Translations under genes and position numbers: made by a program
Notes under the pieces: generated by a model
The model's database searches: none
Told to the model about the DNA's origin: nothing
The model's input: only the letters and a program-made list of their open reading frames with translations
From: Flavobacteriaceae bacterium
GTDB lineage: Bacteria > Bacteroidota > Bacteroidia > Flavobacteriales > Flavobacteriaceae
Reading direction: 5' to 3'
Length of the DNA: 64,000 nt
Assembly: GCA_027073495.1 (NCBI GenBank)
Contig: JALSVQ010000017.1
Coordinates: forward strand, 1 to 64,000
Shown here: piece by piece, positions 1 through 9,069 of the stretch
Layout of the letters: every line of letters starts with the position of its first letter
Position numbering within the stretch: the stretch's first letter is position 1

Positions 1-983
1 GAAACATTAAATGTAGCACTATACTTTATTTTTAAACCCATATAACTTCCTTTTATTTTCATTTGCCACAGTATCGAGGCATCTCCACAAGATACCGATT
101 GTAATCCTTTTGTTTCTGGATATGAAAACTGCAAATTAGGGTTTGAATTAAAATTGGGCACTTTCATTTTTTTAGAGACATATAGTGTTTCTTTAGATGT
201 TGAGGTTGATGTTCCTCTTTTGTCTACTACTATTTCAGTTATTTCATAATGTATAGAAGGCGATATTAAATTAAAACGTCTTGTTTTTATCAGTTTACAG
301 GTAAAGCCATCTTTACTTCTTAATGTTTGCATAGAAATATCACCTAATGCCTTTGCTATAAAATTGGTTGTTAGGTATATTATAAATCCAAGAGAAATAA
401 AACCTAATATAATGTTTAATAAATTAAACTCACGATTAAAGTATATATAAGTTCCAACCACTAATGCCAATGCTACAATCACAAGAAGTAGATTGGGTGA
501 TATAATAAATTTTGTTGTAGCTTCCTCAACGTGATAATTGTCTGTTGCGTTTTTAACATCAAAATATTCAGAAGCGTTTATGGTATGTGTATAATCATTT
601 GTTACAAATGATTTCACTTTGGAGAAGACACTTCTTTCTACTTTTTCAATATCATTGCTGTTTATGTCGATCTGAATTTCAATTTTGTAAGAAAAAGTTA
701 CATTTTTACCTTGGTAGCTATCTATCTCAAAACTTGATGCATCAAATGTAAATGGGATTTCGTAGGTTTGGTTTGCGGTTAATACTTTGTTATTTTCTAT
801 GTGAAGTGTCATTAACTCCTTTTTATAACCTCGCATTCTACCTCTAGCTTCAAAAAGAATTTTCCCATTAACACTATCTATAGTGATTGTTTCTGATGAT
901 TTTAAACGGATATGTCCTGAAATGATTTTAGAATCAGTAGATTTATCTATAATTATATTTTTTTCAAATGTTGTTTTGGTCAT
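1..983 (-). CDS. Partial (C-terminus beyond window) membrane protein with arrestin/Spo0M-like beta-sandwich pattern and two central TM helices
   Basis: My own translation from ATG (981-983, minus) is open to the window edge: MTKTTFEKNIIIDKSTDSKIISGHIRLKSSETITIDSV...YEIPFTFDASSFEIDSYQGKNVTFSYKIEIQIDIN...LLLVIVALALVVGTYIYF...; absent from the ORF track because its stop lies outside the window. ATGA overlap with the gene at 980-1561. Confidence 0.75.
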   Translation of the reverse strand, partial: MTKTTFEKNIIIDKSTDSKIISGHIRLKSSETITIDSVNGKILFEARGRMRGYKKELMTLHIENNKVLTANQTYEIPFTFDASSFEIDSYQGKNVTFSYKIEIQIDINSNDIEKVERSVFSKVKSFVTNDYTHTINASEYFDVKNATDNYHVEEATTKFIISPNLLLVIVALALVVGTYIYFNREFNLLNIILGFISLGFIIYLTTNFIAKALGDISMQTLRSKDGFTCKLIKTRRFNLISPSIHYEITEIVVDKRGTSTSTSKETLYVSKKMKVPNFNSNPNLQFSYPETKGLQSVSCGDASILWQMKIKGSYMGLKIKYSATFNV

Positions 984-1561
984 TGGTATTGCTTGTAAAG
1001 ATGATTGATTATTCCTCTATAATTATCTCCAAAGTTATCGATTAATTTGTTTATTTCACTATTATGTATGGTGTTTTTATTAGAATCATCTCGAGAAGCA
1101 AGTTCTAATCTTTTATTTATTATTTCGTGGAGTGTTTCTTTATTTATTCCTTTAAATCGTAATGTAAGTTTGTTTTTCTGAGCTAGCAAACAAGCTATTT
1201 TTCGAGACCAATGTGTAGTATAAATCACTATTTTTTTTGCTTTAAATATTTTAACGCGTTCTAAAAAATTAAGATGGTGAATACTATCAATAAAAACTAC
1301 ATCTGATTTATTGTTTATTATATCATTGACATTGGTATTTTCATCACATAAAAATAGCGGATAATGTTCCATTTTTTTATGAAGATATACAAGGTGTGTC
1401 GTCTTGCCACGTCCTTGTTTTCCTATAAATTCTATAGCAAGTGATTTTGTATTATGTATTTGATGTATAAGATCATCAACATTAAATTTAGGAACTAAAA
1501 TAGTTTCAATATCTTCTTCAAATACGCCTGCAAATGGATTGTGTTTATAGTTTTTATTCAA
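980..1561 (-). CDS. Small P-loop (AAA/STAND-like) ATPase
   Basis: Walker A-like GKQGRGKTT, Walker B-like DVVFIDS, sensor-like VIYTTHW; overlaps the next gene by ATGA. Confidence 0.7.
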   Translation of the reverse strand: MNKNYKHNPFAGVFEEDIETILVPKFNVDDLIHQIHNTKSLAIEFIGKQGRGKTTHLVYLHKKMEHYPLFLCDENTNVNDIINNKSDVVFIDSIHHLNFLERVKIFKAKKIVIYTTHWSRKIACLLAQKNKLTLRFKGINKETLHEIINKRLELASRDDSNKNTIHNSEINKLIDNFGDNYRGIINHLYKQYQ

Positions 1562-1650
1562 TTTTATTTTTTAATTAATGAACAATTATAAAGATACAAA
1601 AAATAATAAATACTGCTTATCTATTTTTTAATTTTCTCAAACTTTTAGTA

Positions 1651-3399
1651 CTACTTTATACGAAATCCATTCTTATCAAAAGTGATAGCTGTAGAATCCT
1701 TGCTATCACTTTTTACTTTTATATCAAGTCCATTATGGTCTATTTTTACCTTAAAAGAGCCTTTGTTGTGTTTTTTAGATGTTTTCCATTCGTTATCTTG
1801 ATTGTCATTGCCTTTTTTGCAATCCGTACAATCAAAACCTTGGGCAGTCATCTTAAAATAATGATTAATCATATCATCATCATTGATTTGCTGAATATTA
1901 CGAACATCATCGAGACAGTCTGCTGTAGTATCATCAAAAAATACCGTTACGCCTTGTGGCACATAGAGAATAACAGTTACCTGCTGACTAAAGCGTTGCT
2001 TTCTTAGTATTGCTGTTAGATAATTATCCAAAACAAGCTGCTTATCTTTGATAGTATAATGATAGCTAATAGTTTCCGCATTGTTTTTTGCATTTTTTAA
2101 GTTTTTACCAGAAGCACGTTTTATTATTTTTAAGTATGAATTTATAGAATCTTTAGTTTCGCGTACAGCTACAGTAACGTGATTATTGTATCGTTTTTCA
2201 ATATTGTTTTCTAGTATTGTTTTTTGACCATATTTTTGTGTGTAAGTCAAATTCTCTTTACTGTGCATTTGTATTGTTATTGTGTCATTGGCTTTAATAT
2301 TTAAAGTTTTTTTGACCGAAACAATATTCGATTTTGATTGATGATTCAAACCCAATTCTATTGCCGAAACAGCAATTCCTAAAATAGCAACTAGCCATAA
2401 TCCTGTTAAGACCGATTTTGTAGTACGCGATAAACGCTTGTTTTCTTTGGATAGAATACGTAAACCTAATGTAAATAAAGATATAGAAGGTATCGCTATA
2501 GCTACAAAGAGCAGTACGTTAAGCATCCACATCGGAAAAATAGAATTATAGAAAAACGGTGGATACTCGATAGCAGAAACATTCAAAAACTCTAAACTAC
2601 CTAAAGAAAAACTACCAATAAGCAATGAAACTAAGGTTATAAATGCTATAATTATAAGAAGAGCTCCAACTGTTTTTTCTACAAATTGGAATAGTATATT
2701 GACCAGTTTTATGATAAAATCAATAACTTCTTGCAATCCCGATTTTACATTACTATAGTCCTTTTTTTTTAAGTTTTCGTATTCAGATTTTATTCTATCT
2801 GATACATCACTTAGTTCTTCTTTTATCTTTTTTTCGATATTAGAAACTGTTACTGGATCACCTTGCATTTGTAATTTTTCTGCTGTTGTTTTGGCTTCAG
2901 GAAGGATAATCCAAAGTATTAAGTACGCTAAAGCTCCTGTTCCGTAGCCAAAGATAGAGATAAACCATATCAAGCGTATAATGGTTACATCAATATCAAA
3001 ATAATGTGCTAGTCCAGAAGAAACACCACCAAGAAACTTATCTTCGGTATCACGAAAGAGCTTTCTTGTTTTGGTATTATGTGTTTTTTGTTTGTGTTGT
3101 TTTGATTTCAACTCTTCATCAAAGAGCGCTTCATCACCAGCATAATCTTCTGGTTTTCCCATTATATTAATGACACGTTCTATAGCAGCCATATTAACAA
3201 CTTGTCTGTCATTTTTCTTTTGCTCTTCGAGCAATTCGCCTATACGCGCTTCAATATCGTGTAATATTTCATCTTTACCTTGTGGATCATCACTAAGTGA
3301 ACGGCGTATAGCGTCCAAGTATTTTTTGAGCTTAATATAAGCATCTTCGTCAATATGAAAGAAAATGCCACCTAGATTTATATTTACTGTCTTATTCAT
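1651..3399 (-). CDS. PspC domain-containing membrane protein
   Basis: RKLFRDTEDKFLGGVSSGLAHYFDIDVTIIRLIWFISIFGYGTGALAYLILWIILPE is a PspC domain; N-terminal KTVNINLGGIFFHIDEDAY typical of Bacteroidota homologues. Confidence 0.9.
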   Translation of the reverse strand: MNKTVNINLGGIFFHIDEDAYIKLKKYLDAIRRSLSDDPQGKDEILHDIEARIGELLEEQKKNDRQVVNMAAIERVINIMGKPEDYAGDEALFDEELKSKQHKQKTHNTKTRKLFRDTEDKFLGGVSSGLAHYFDIDVTIIRLIWFISIFGYGTGALAYLILWIILPEAKTTAEKLQMQGDPVTVSNIEKKIKEELSDVSDRIKSEYENLKKKDYSNVKSGLQEVIDFIIKLVNILFQFVEKTVGALLIIIAFITLVSLLIGSFSLGSLEFLNVSAIEYPPFFYNSIFPMWMLNVLLFVAIAIPSISLFTLGLRILSKENKRLSRTTKSVLTGLWLVAILGIAVSAIELGLNHQSKSNIVSVKKTLNIKANDTITIQMHSKENLTYTQKYGQKTILENNIEKRYNNHVTVAVRETKDSINSYLKIIKRASGKNLKNAKNNAETISYHYTIKDKQLVLDNYLTAILRKQRFSQQVTVILYVPQGVTVFFDDTTADCLDDVRNIQQINDDDMINHYFKMTAQGFDCTDCKKGNDNQDNEWKTSKKHNKGSFKVKIDHNGLDIKVKSDSKDSTAITFDKNGFRIK

Positions 3400-3733
3400 T
3401 TTGGTTGGTTTTTGTAGTTACTATATTTACGGCTTTTGATAAATTATGCCAAGTTGTATTTAGTTCTTTTAAAAATAGCGCACCATTTTCTGTAATGGCA
3501 TAATATTTCCGTGGAGGTCCAGATGTTGATTCTTCCCATTTGTAACTGAGTAATCCTGCATTTTTTAAGCGTGTTAGAAGCGGGTATATGGTACCTTCTA
3601 CAACAAGCAGTTCAGCATCTTTTAGTACGACCAATATCTCTGAGGTATAGGCAGGTTTTCGTTCCAATATACCAAGGATGCAAAACTCTAAAATGCCTTT
3701 GCGCATTTGTGCTTTTGTATTTTCTATTTTCAT
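3392..3733 (-). CDS. PadR family transcriptional regulator
   Basis: MRKGILEFCILGILERKPAYTSEIL...VVEGTIYPLLTRLKNAGLLSYKWEESTSGPPRKYYAITENG; stop overlaps the pspC-like start. Confidence 0.92.
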   Translation of the reverse strand: MKIENTKAQMRKGILEFCILGILERKPAYTSEILVVLKDAELLVVEGTIYPLLTRLKNAGLLSYKWEESTSGPPRKYYAITENGALFLKELNTTWHNLSKAVNIVTTKTNQNE

Positions 3734-3748
3734 GTGTTTATTTTTTTC

Positions 3749-4459
3749 TTATTCCTTAGAAACGCTTGCTCCTGAAGATGCTTTCAGTGTTTTTGTATTT
3801 GGATTTCCTTTGTAGCTAATGTTGGCACCGCTGCTCGCCTTCGCCTTGATTGCTTCTTGTGCGAGCACATCAATACTTGCTCCACTACTTGCTTGGCTTG
3901 TTACGGTTTGAGCTTTCAATTGGTATGCGTCTATATTAGCACCACTACTTGCTTTTGTATCCAAAAGTTTTGTTTTACCTTGTAATGTTACGCTTGCGCC
4001 ACTACTTGCTGATGTTTTTAAATCATAAGATTCAATATGGAAATTAACATTGGCACCACTGCTCGCATCTAGTGTAAATAATTTTTCATTGAAAGTACCT
4101 TTGTTTTGTATATCACAACCACTCGATGCTTGTAGCATTTTTAGTTTTGGCAGATAAACACTTACTTTTTTAGCAGTCGATTGCCCAATGTTTTCTGTTG
4201 TGTAGATACGCAGCATATCATCTTTTATATCTGTTTTGATAAGTGCTTGTAAGTTTTCATCAGCTTCTACTATTATTTTTGGGGTGTTGCTTTGGTGTAG
4301 TTCTATACGAAGCCCATTACTAGCCTTGATGGTTGTAAAATCTGCTGTTACGCTTCTGTTTATTACTTGTACATTACCATCGCCTTGTACGCCCATATTA
4401 CAAGCACTAAGGCTTATAATAAATAATAATAATGCACTTTGTTTTAGTATTACTTTCAT
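3749..4459 (-). CDS. GIN domain (DUF2807-like) lipoprotein
   Basis: Lipobox IISLSACN; repeated ASSGA[NS] turns every about 20 aa, as in head-GIN/DUF2807 beta-helix proteins. Confidence 0.85.
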   Translation of the reverse strand: MKVILKQSALLLFIISLSACNMGVQGDGNVQVINRSVTADFTTIKASNGLRIELHQSNTPKIIVEADENLQALIKTDIKDDMLRIYTTENIGQSTAKKVSVYLPKLKMLQASSGCDIQNKGTFNEKLFTLDASSGANVNFHIESYDLKTSASSGASVTLQGKTKLLDTKASSGANIDAYQLKAQTVTSQASSGASIDVLAQEAIKAKASSGANISYKGNPNTKTLKASSGASVSKE

Positions 4460-4501
4460 AGTATTAGGTTTTTTTAATTCATTTAACTAAAGCATTATAT
4501 T

Positions 4502-4558
4502 GCTTGTTGACTATGCAAAGATACAGTTTAAAAACAGTACTATGCAAAACATAGTACT
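4502..4558 (-). promoter_or_regulatory. Predicted Bacteroidota promoter (-7 TATCTTTG, -33 TTTTG) with overlapping palindrome AGTACTATG-N5-CATAGTACT
   Basis: Minus strand reads agtactatgttttgcatagtactgtttttaaactgTATCTTTGcatagtcaac; palindrome arms at 4536-4544 and 4550-4558. Confidence 0.6.
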
Positions 4559-4798
4559 ATAATTTAACATAAATTTAACAATAACAAATTTAATATTTTT
4601 AGTAAAACACTGATTAACAATACTTTCTATATTTAACATTTTTTCAAATACAGTTGTGAAAGTAAGTGTTATTTCAACAACACGACATAGGCGTAACGAG
4701 AATCTTCTCCATTTACGTTTTAATCTTCAGGTTTCTTACAATATCAATTTAAATTTTGTTTTTCGTGAAGTAGTCTTTTGACTGTGATTATTTAATAC

Positions 4799-4807
4799 GT
4801 ATCTTTG
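4799..4807 (+). promoter_or_regulatory. Predicted -7 promoter element (gTATCTTTG) with upstream TTTTGACTG
   Basis: ttttgactgtgattatttaatacgTATCTTTG matches the Bacteroidota TTTG/TAnnTTTG promoter pattern. Confidence 0.55.
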
Positions 4808-4831
4808 CTACTAAAATTTATTTATAACACT

Positions 4832-6457
4832 ATGAAGACCCTTATAACCAAACTTAGTATTTTATTATTTATCATTTCATTAACTTCTTGTTCCAAATCG
4901 GAGCGTTTGAGCGTGATACCAAAAGACAGTAATTTTGTGATGACCGTTGATGCCAAATCATTAATATATAAAGCAGATTTAGCAGACTTACAAGACTTGA
5001 AAATCAGCAAAAAATTTACTGAAACGGTCAAAAGTGAGAGTAAAGCGACTTCAAAATTATTAGACAAATTAAAAAAAGACCCTTTTTATACGGGTTTAGA
5101 TATATTTAATGATGTTATTATTTATACTTCTTCACCTGATGATAAAGCCGATTTTATCTGTTATACTATGGGTGTAAAAAATGAAGATAAATTCAATAAA
5201 TTTGTTTTAGAACTTAATGCTAATTTAGAACTTGACTACAAAATAGCTGCTGGAGCAAATTTTAAATACATGCACAATCAAGGTAAGGAAATTTTAGCTT
5301 GGGATGATGACAAATGTGTCTTGATGCGAGCAAACAATTATGCTAGTAGAAAAGGCTTATTAGACGAGATTACGCGTTTATTTACTTTAAAAGAAGACAA
5401 TCAAATTTTAAAAAATGATGCTTTTAATAGTTTTTATAAAGACCGAGAAGATATTAGCATGTTTTTCTCCAGTAATCTTTTTAAAAACAGCTCTGATTAT
5501 AAAAAAGCACAACGAAAAACCAAGTATGATTTGAGTGATAATTATATCAAAATGCACCTTGATTTTGATGATGAAGCCATTGTACTCACTTCTAATGTTG
5601 CTCTTAATAAAAGTTTACGCAAAGCATTAAAAGAAAATAAATTACTAAAAAACAATTTTAATAGTGATTTACTCGATTATATGCCAAAAAAATATTTAGG
5701 CGTACTTAGCACATCCATTGATACTAAGGTTTATTATGATTTTCTTAAAAAACAAGATGATTATGAAGATATTAAAAAACAGTTTCAAGATGAATATCAT
5801 TTAGACCTTGATGCTGTTGCTGCTATAGTAAAAGGAAGTACCATTCTAAACTGGAGTACTATGCAGAAACAAACCATTTCATATAAAAAATATGATTATT
5901 TTACAGGAGATTATACCAATGCAACACGAGAAGACTTAATAGGTATTGTGAGTTTTGCTTTTGATATTAACGATGAAGACACGGCTAATAATTTTATAAA
6001 AAAACTCTTAGAAAAGCAACAAATAACTACTAAAGATAGTTATTACACATTTAAAATTGATGATAAATTTCCGACCTATTTTGCTGTTAATAATAAGCAA
6101 GTATTATTTACCAATGCAGAAGAAAACATCAAACTATTTACCGAAGGAAAAGCATTAAAAGAAGATTTAAGCGATAATAGTATAAAAAAAGAAATCAAAT
6201 CAAGTCCTGTTTTTGCATCGCTTATTGTAGATACAGACCAATATCCTAAAGAATTAACTCAAGATAATTTTCTCTTACGTGGTGCTAAACCACAAGCTGC
6301 ATTGCTTAAATGGAATGCCTTTGCATCACACCTTGATTATGTACAAAATGATGAGAAATCGGCTACATTAGCTTTAAAACTAAAAGATGGTGACGGCAAT
6401 AGCTTAAACCGATTAATTCATACTATTGACAACATCTACAATACCTTGATGAACTAA
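4832..6457 (+). CDS. DUF4836-like lipoprotein
   Basis: MKTLITKLSILLFIISLTSCSKSERLSVIPKDSNFVMTVDAKSL; start moved from ORF-track 4805 to ATG 4832 because the -7 element covers 4800-4807. Confidence 0.75.
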   Translation: MKTLITKLSILLFIISLTSCSKSERLSVIPKDSNFVMTVDAKSLIYKADLADLQDLKISKKFTETVKSESKATSKLLDKLKKDPFYTGLDIFNDVIIYTSSPDDKADFICYTMGVKNEDKFNKFVLELNANLELDYKIAAGANFKYMHNQGKEILAWDDDKCVLMRANNYASRKGLLDEITRLFTLKEDNQILKNDAFNSFYKDREDISMFFSSNLFKNSSDYKKAQRKTKYDLSDNYIKMHLDFDDEAIVLTSNVALNKSLRKALKENKLLKNNFNSDLLDYMPKKYLGVLSTSIDTKVYYDFLKKQDDYEDIKKQFQDEYHLDLDAVAAIVKGSTILNWSTMQKQTISYKKYDYFTGDYTNATREDLIGIVSFAFDINDEDTANNFIKKLLEKQQITTKDSYYTFKIDDKFPTYFAVNNKQVLFTNAEENIKLFTEGKALKEDLSDNSIKKEIKSSPVFASLIVDTDQYPKELTQDNFLLRGAKPQAALLKWNAFASHLDYVQNDEKSATLALKLKDGDGNSLNRLIHTIDNIYNTLMN

Positions 6458-7080
6458 TGCATTTTAGCTTACAAAATACAAAACCGAGTTATATGGAACG
6501 TTCAGAACTAGAAGGTTCTGAGGTTTACCTTCAAGAAAATGTTGTTTTTGAACAAGGCAAAAAATATTTGATAAAAGCACAATCGGGCAAAGGGAAATCA
6601 TCATTATTAAACTTTGTTTATGGGCTCAATACCACTTTTGAAGGGCAAATAAAATATGCTAATTCCCTTTCTTTTTCAGTAAGTTGCCAAAGGCGATTTA
6701 GCTATGTTTTTCAAGATTTTAAACTCTTTGAAGATTTAACGGTTTTGGAAAATATTGTATTAAAAAATCAATTGACACAGCATAAAACACAAGAAGCTAT
6801 TGAAACGATGCTTCAAACGGTTGGTTTATTAGCTAAAAAAGATACACTTTTGGGCAAATTATCATTAGGGCAGCGCCAACGTGTTGCGGTAATACGCGCT
6901 TTGTGTCAGCCTTTTACTTTTTTGCTTTTGGACGAGCCGTTTAGCCATTTGGATGCTGTAAATATCAAAATTTTAACCACATTAATCAATCAAGAACTTG
7001 CTGCTCAAAATGCAGGATTACTATTAACCTCTTTAGGAAGTGAATACCTGTTTGATTATGATAAAATTTTGCTTCTATGA
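6457..7080 (+). CDS. ABC transporter ATP-binding protein (LolD/FtsE-like, non-canonical motifs)
   Basis: Walker A AQSGKGKSS, signature LSLGQRQRVAVIRAL, Walker B FLLLDEPFSHLD; H-loop region reads LLTSLGSEY. Confidence 0.88.
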   Translation: MHFSLQNTKPSYMERSELEGSEVYLQENVVFEQGKKYLIKAQSGKGKSSLLNFVYGLNTTFEGQIKYANSLSFSVSCQRRFSYVFQDFKLFEDLTVLENIVLKNQLTQHKTQEAIETMLQTVGLLAKKDTLLGKLSLGQRQRVAVIRALCQPFTFLLLDEPFSHLDAVNIKILTTLINQELAAQNAGLLLTSLGSEYLFDYDKILLL

Positions 7081-8255
7081 TTCAAAAATTATTACGAAAA
7101 ACACTGATGCCAATACAGCTTGCAGGTTATAGTTTAGCGCTTTTTGTAGGCGCTACACTACTGTTGTTAATTGTACAGTTTTATTATGATGTCAAGCCCA
7201 TCATAAAGCAAGAGGCTGCTGTTTTTGATCAAACCACAGCAGTGATTAACAAAGAAGTTTCACTTTTCAAAACATTAGACAAATCAAAAATATATTTCTC
7301 TGATAAAGAAATCAAAAAACTAAAAAAACAGCCTTTTATAAAAGACTTAGCACCTTTTGATTATGCACAGTTTGAAATAAAAGCATTTACCAATGGGAGT
7401 GGCGATGTCCCTGCTTTTTATACCGATTTGTTTTTTGAAAGTATCCCTGACCAATACCTTTCGGTGGATGACAATGCTTGGAAATGGCAAGAAAAAGACA
7501 GTTTGATACCTATTATTATACCCGAAAACTACCTCAAATTATACAATTTTGGTTTTGCAGAAAGTCAAGGACTTCCTGTTTTTTCCAAAAACACCATTAA
7601 AGACTTCACGTTTAATATCAAGCTTATAGGACAAGGGCAAAACGAAACGTTCAAAGGGCGTATTGTCGCTTTCTCAGGTAAGATTAATTCTATTTTGGTG
7701 CCGCATAACTTTATGAAATGGGCAAATAAGCGTTTTGCAAACAAAACTGCAGTACCTATAAACAAAGTTCTACTTACTTTCAATGACCCTTCAGATGAAC
7801 GTATTGTTTCGTATTTCAATAATCATAATTATAGTATCAATCAAGATAAATTAGCCTTAGGAAAACTTACTTTTTTCTTCAAATCGGCGTTATTTTTTGT
7901 ATTCTTTATTGCAGTAGTAATTTTAGTTTTAGCACTAGCATTTGTATTGATGAGTATTAATTTAATGCTTCAAAAAAATAAAAAAATGCTTCAAAACTTA
8001 ATAAGTATTGGTTATGCAGCACAAAAATTTATTTATTTTTATCAAATGGTACTTGCGGTATTGAGCGCAGTTACTATTGGTATTGCTACTTTTGTAGTGT
8101 TTAAAATACGCCATTTTTATTTAAACAAACTCTACACAATGTTTGATTTTGAGGATAATACAAATTTTTTATTGCTTCATGCATTGTTACTTTTTGCAGT
8201 TGTAGTAGTTTGCTATTATATTTTATTGAAGCAAAAAATGAAAAAAATAATTTAA
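7077..8255 (+). CDS. FtsX/LolE/MacB-like permease
   Basis: One N-terminal TM, large periplasmic region, three C-terminal TMs; ATGA overlap with the ATPase gene. Confidence 0.75.
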   Translation: MIQKLLRKTLMPIQLAGYSLALFVGATLLLLIVQFYYDVKPIIKQEAAVFDQTTAVINKEVSLFKTLDKSKIYFSDKEIKKLKKQPFIKDLAPFDYAQFEIKAFTNGSGDVPAFYTDLFFESIPDQYLSVDDNAWKWQEKDSLIPIIIPENYLKLYNFGFAESQGLPVFSKNTIKDFTFNIKLIGQGQNETFKGRIVAFSGKINSILVPHNFMKWANKRFANKTAVPINKVLLTFNDPSDERIVSYFNNHNYSINQDKLALGKLTFFFKSALFFVFFIAVVILVLALAFVLMSINLMLQKNKKMLQNLISIGYAAQKFIYFYQMVLAVLSAVTIGIATFVVFKIRHFYLNKLYTMFDFEDNTNFLLLHALLLFAVVVVCYYILLKQKMKKII

Positions 8256-8311
8256 TAGAAAAAAATTTTTTTATTCAATAAAAACACTTTTTTGTATTTT
8301 TTATTCAAAAT

Positions 8312-8355
8312 ATGATAAATGTCATTTTTTTAACAGCTTAATTGTCCGAAATTTG
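8312..8355 (+). promoter_or_regulatory. Candidate FNR/CRP-like dyad aTGATaaatGTCAt (8312-8325) plus -7-like GAAATTTG (8348-8355) upstream of the fasciclin-cytochrome-nosZ unit
   Basis: TGAT-N4-GTCA dyad centred 29.5 bp before the -7-like box. Confidence 0.45.
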
Positions 8356-8406
8356 CATAGAAATTAACAGATTATTAACTAAATCAATCAATTTAAATAT
8401 TTTATT

Positions 8407-9033
8407 ATGAAATTTTATTACGGAATTTTAGCAGTAGTATTCGCAACCCTTGTATCTTGTGGTGGCGGAACGAAAACAGAAACAAAAGCTCCAGCTCATA
8501 AAGCTGCTGCAACACCAGCAAAAACCGAAACAGCAAAAACCGAAACAGCACATCACGGACAGGCTTCAGTAGCAGCTGGAAAAAATGAAGATGCCAATGT
8601 ATTGCAAACAGCAATGACCTACAAAGACAAAGATGGTAATAAACCATTTTCAACACTTGTAGCAGCAGTACAAGCAGCAGGAGTAGGAGATGCTTTAGTA
8701 AACGCAGGTCCTTTGACTGTATTTGCGCCAGTTAATGCAGCCTTTGACAAATTGCCAAAAGGGACAGTAGAAACCTTGTTAAAACCAGAAAACAAAACAA
8801 AACTAGGTTTTATACTTAAAAATCATGTTGCACCTTCTAATTACCCAATCAAACAATTAAAAAAAGAGGCCAAAAAAGGACGTAAGCTATATATGGCTTC
8901 TGGTAAATATCTAGTAGTAGAAAATAAAGATGGTAAAATATATGTTGGTGGAGCACCAATCTTAATGTCAGTAAAAGTATCAAATGGTTGGATACACGTA
9001 ATTGACCAAGTATTAGTACCTTCTGATAAATAA
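8407..9033 (+). CDS. Fasciclin (FAS1) domain lipoprotein
   Basis: Lipobox TLVSCGGG; FSTLVAAVQAAGVGDALVNAGPLTVFAPVNAAFDKLPKGTVETLL. Confidence 0.93.
   Translation: MKFYYGILAVVFATLVSCGGGTKTETKAPAHKAAATPAKTETAKTETAHHGQASVAAGKNEDANVLQTAMTYKDKDGNKPFSTLVAAVQAAGVGDALVNAGPLTVFAPVNAAFDKLPKGTVETLLKPENKTKLGFILKNHVAPSNYPIKQLKKEAKKGRKLYMASGKYLVVENKDGKIYVGGAPILMSVKVSNGWIHVIDQVLVPSDK
8518..8547 (+). repeat. 15-bp tandem duplication gcaaaaaccgaaaca x2
   Basis: Two perfect copies encoding AKTET in the linker after the lipid anchor. Confidence 0.9.
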
Positions 9034-9069
9034 AATGAATATCAAATAATTAATCTAAATAAAAAGTAA

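Noticed and set aside
1735-2007. Antisense ORF inside the PspC-like gene, and many similar 60-120 aa ORFs in the track (e.g. 10470-10742, 20649-21011, 25576-25887, 36551-36826, 40769-41068, 55228-55431)
   Set aside because: They overlap strongly supported genes in other frames, lack recognisable motifs, and are explained by low-complexity AT-rich coding sequence.
3749-4459. Repeated ASSGA units suggesting ApbE flavinylation sites or a novel repeat protein
   Set aside because: ASSGA-type turns are typical of GIN/DUF2807 beta-helix proteins and the gene is not near apbE; ordinary for the family.
4675-4740. Possible fourth copy of the dispersed repeat (minus strand: agattctcgttacgcctatgtcg)
   Set aside because: Only a short, gapped resemblance; not enough to call.
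4805-4831. ORF-track start of the DUF4836 protein at 4805
   Set aside because: The TTG start overlaps the predicted -7 element TATCTTTG (4800-4807); ATG 4832 gives a normal lipoprotein signal peptide.
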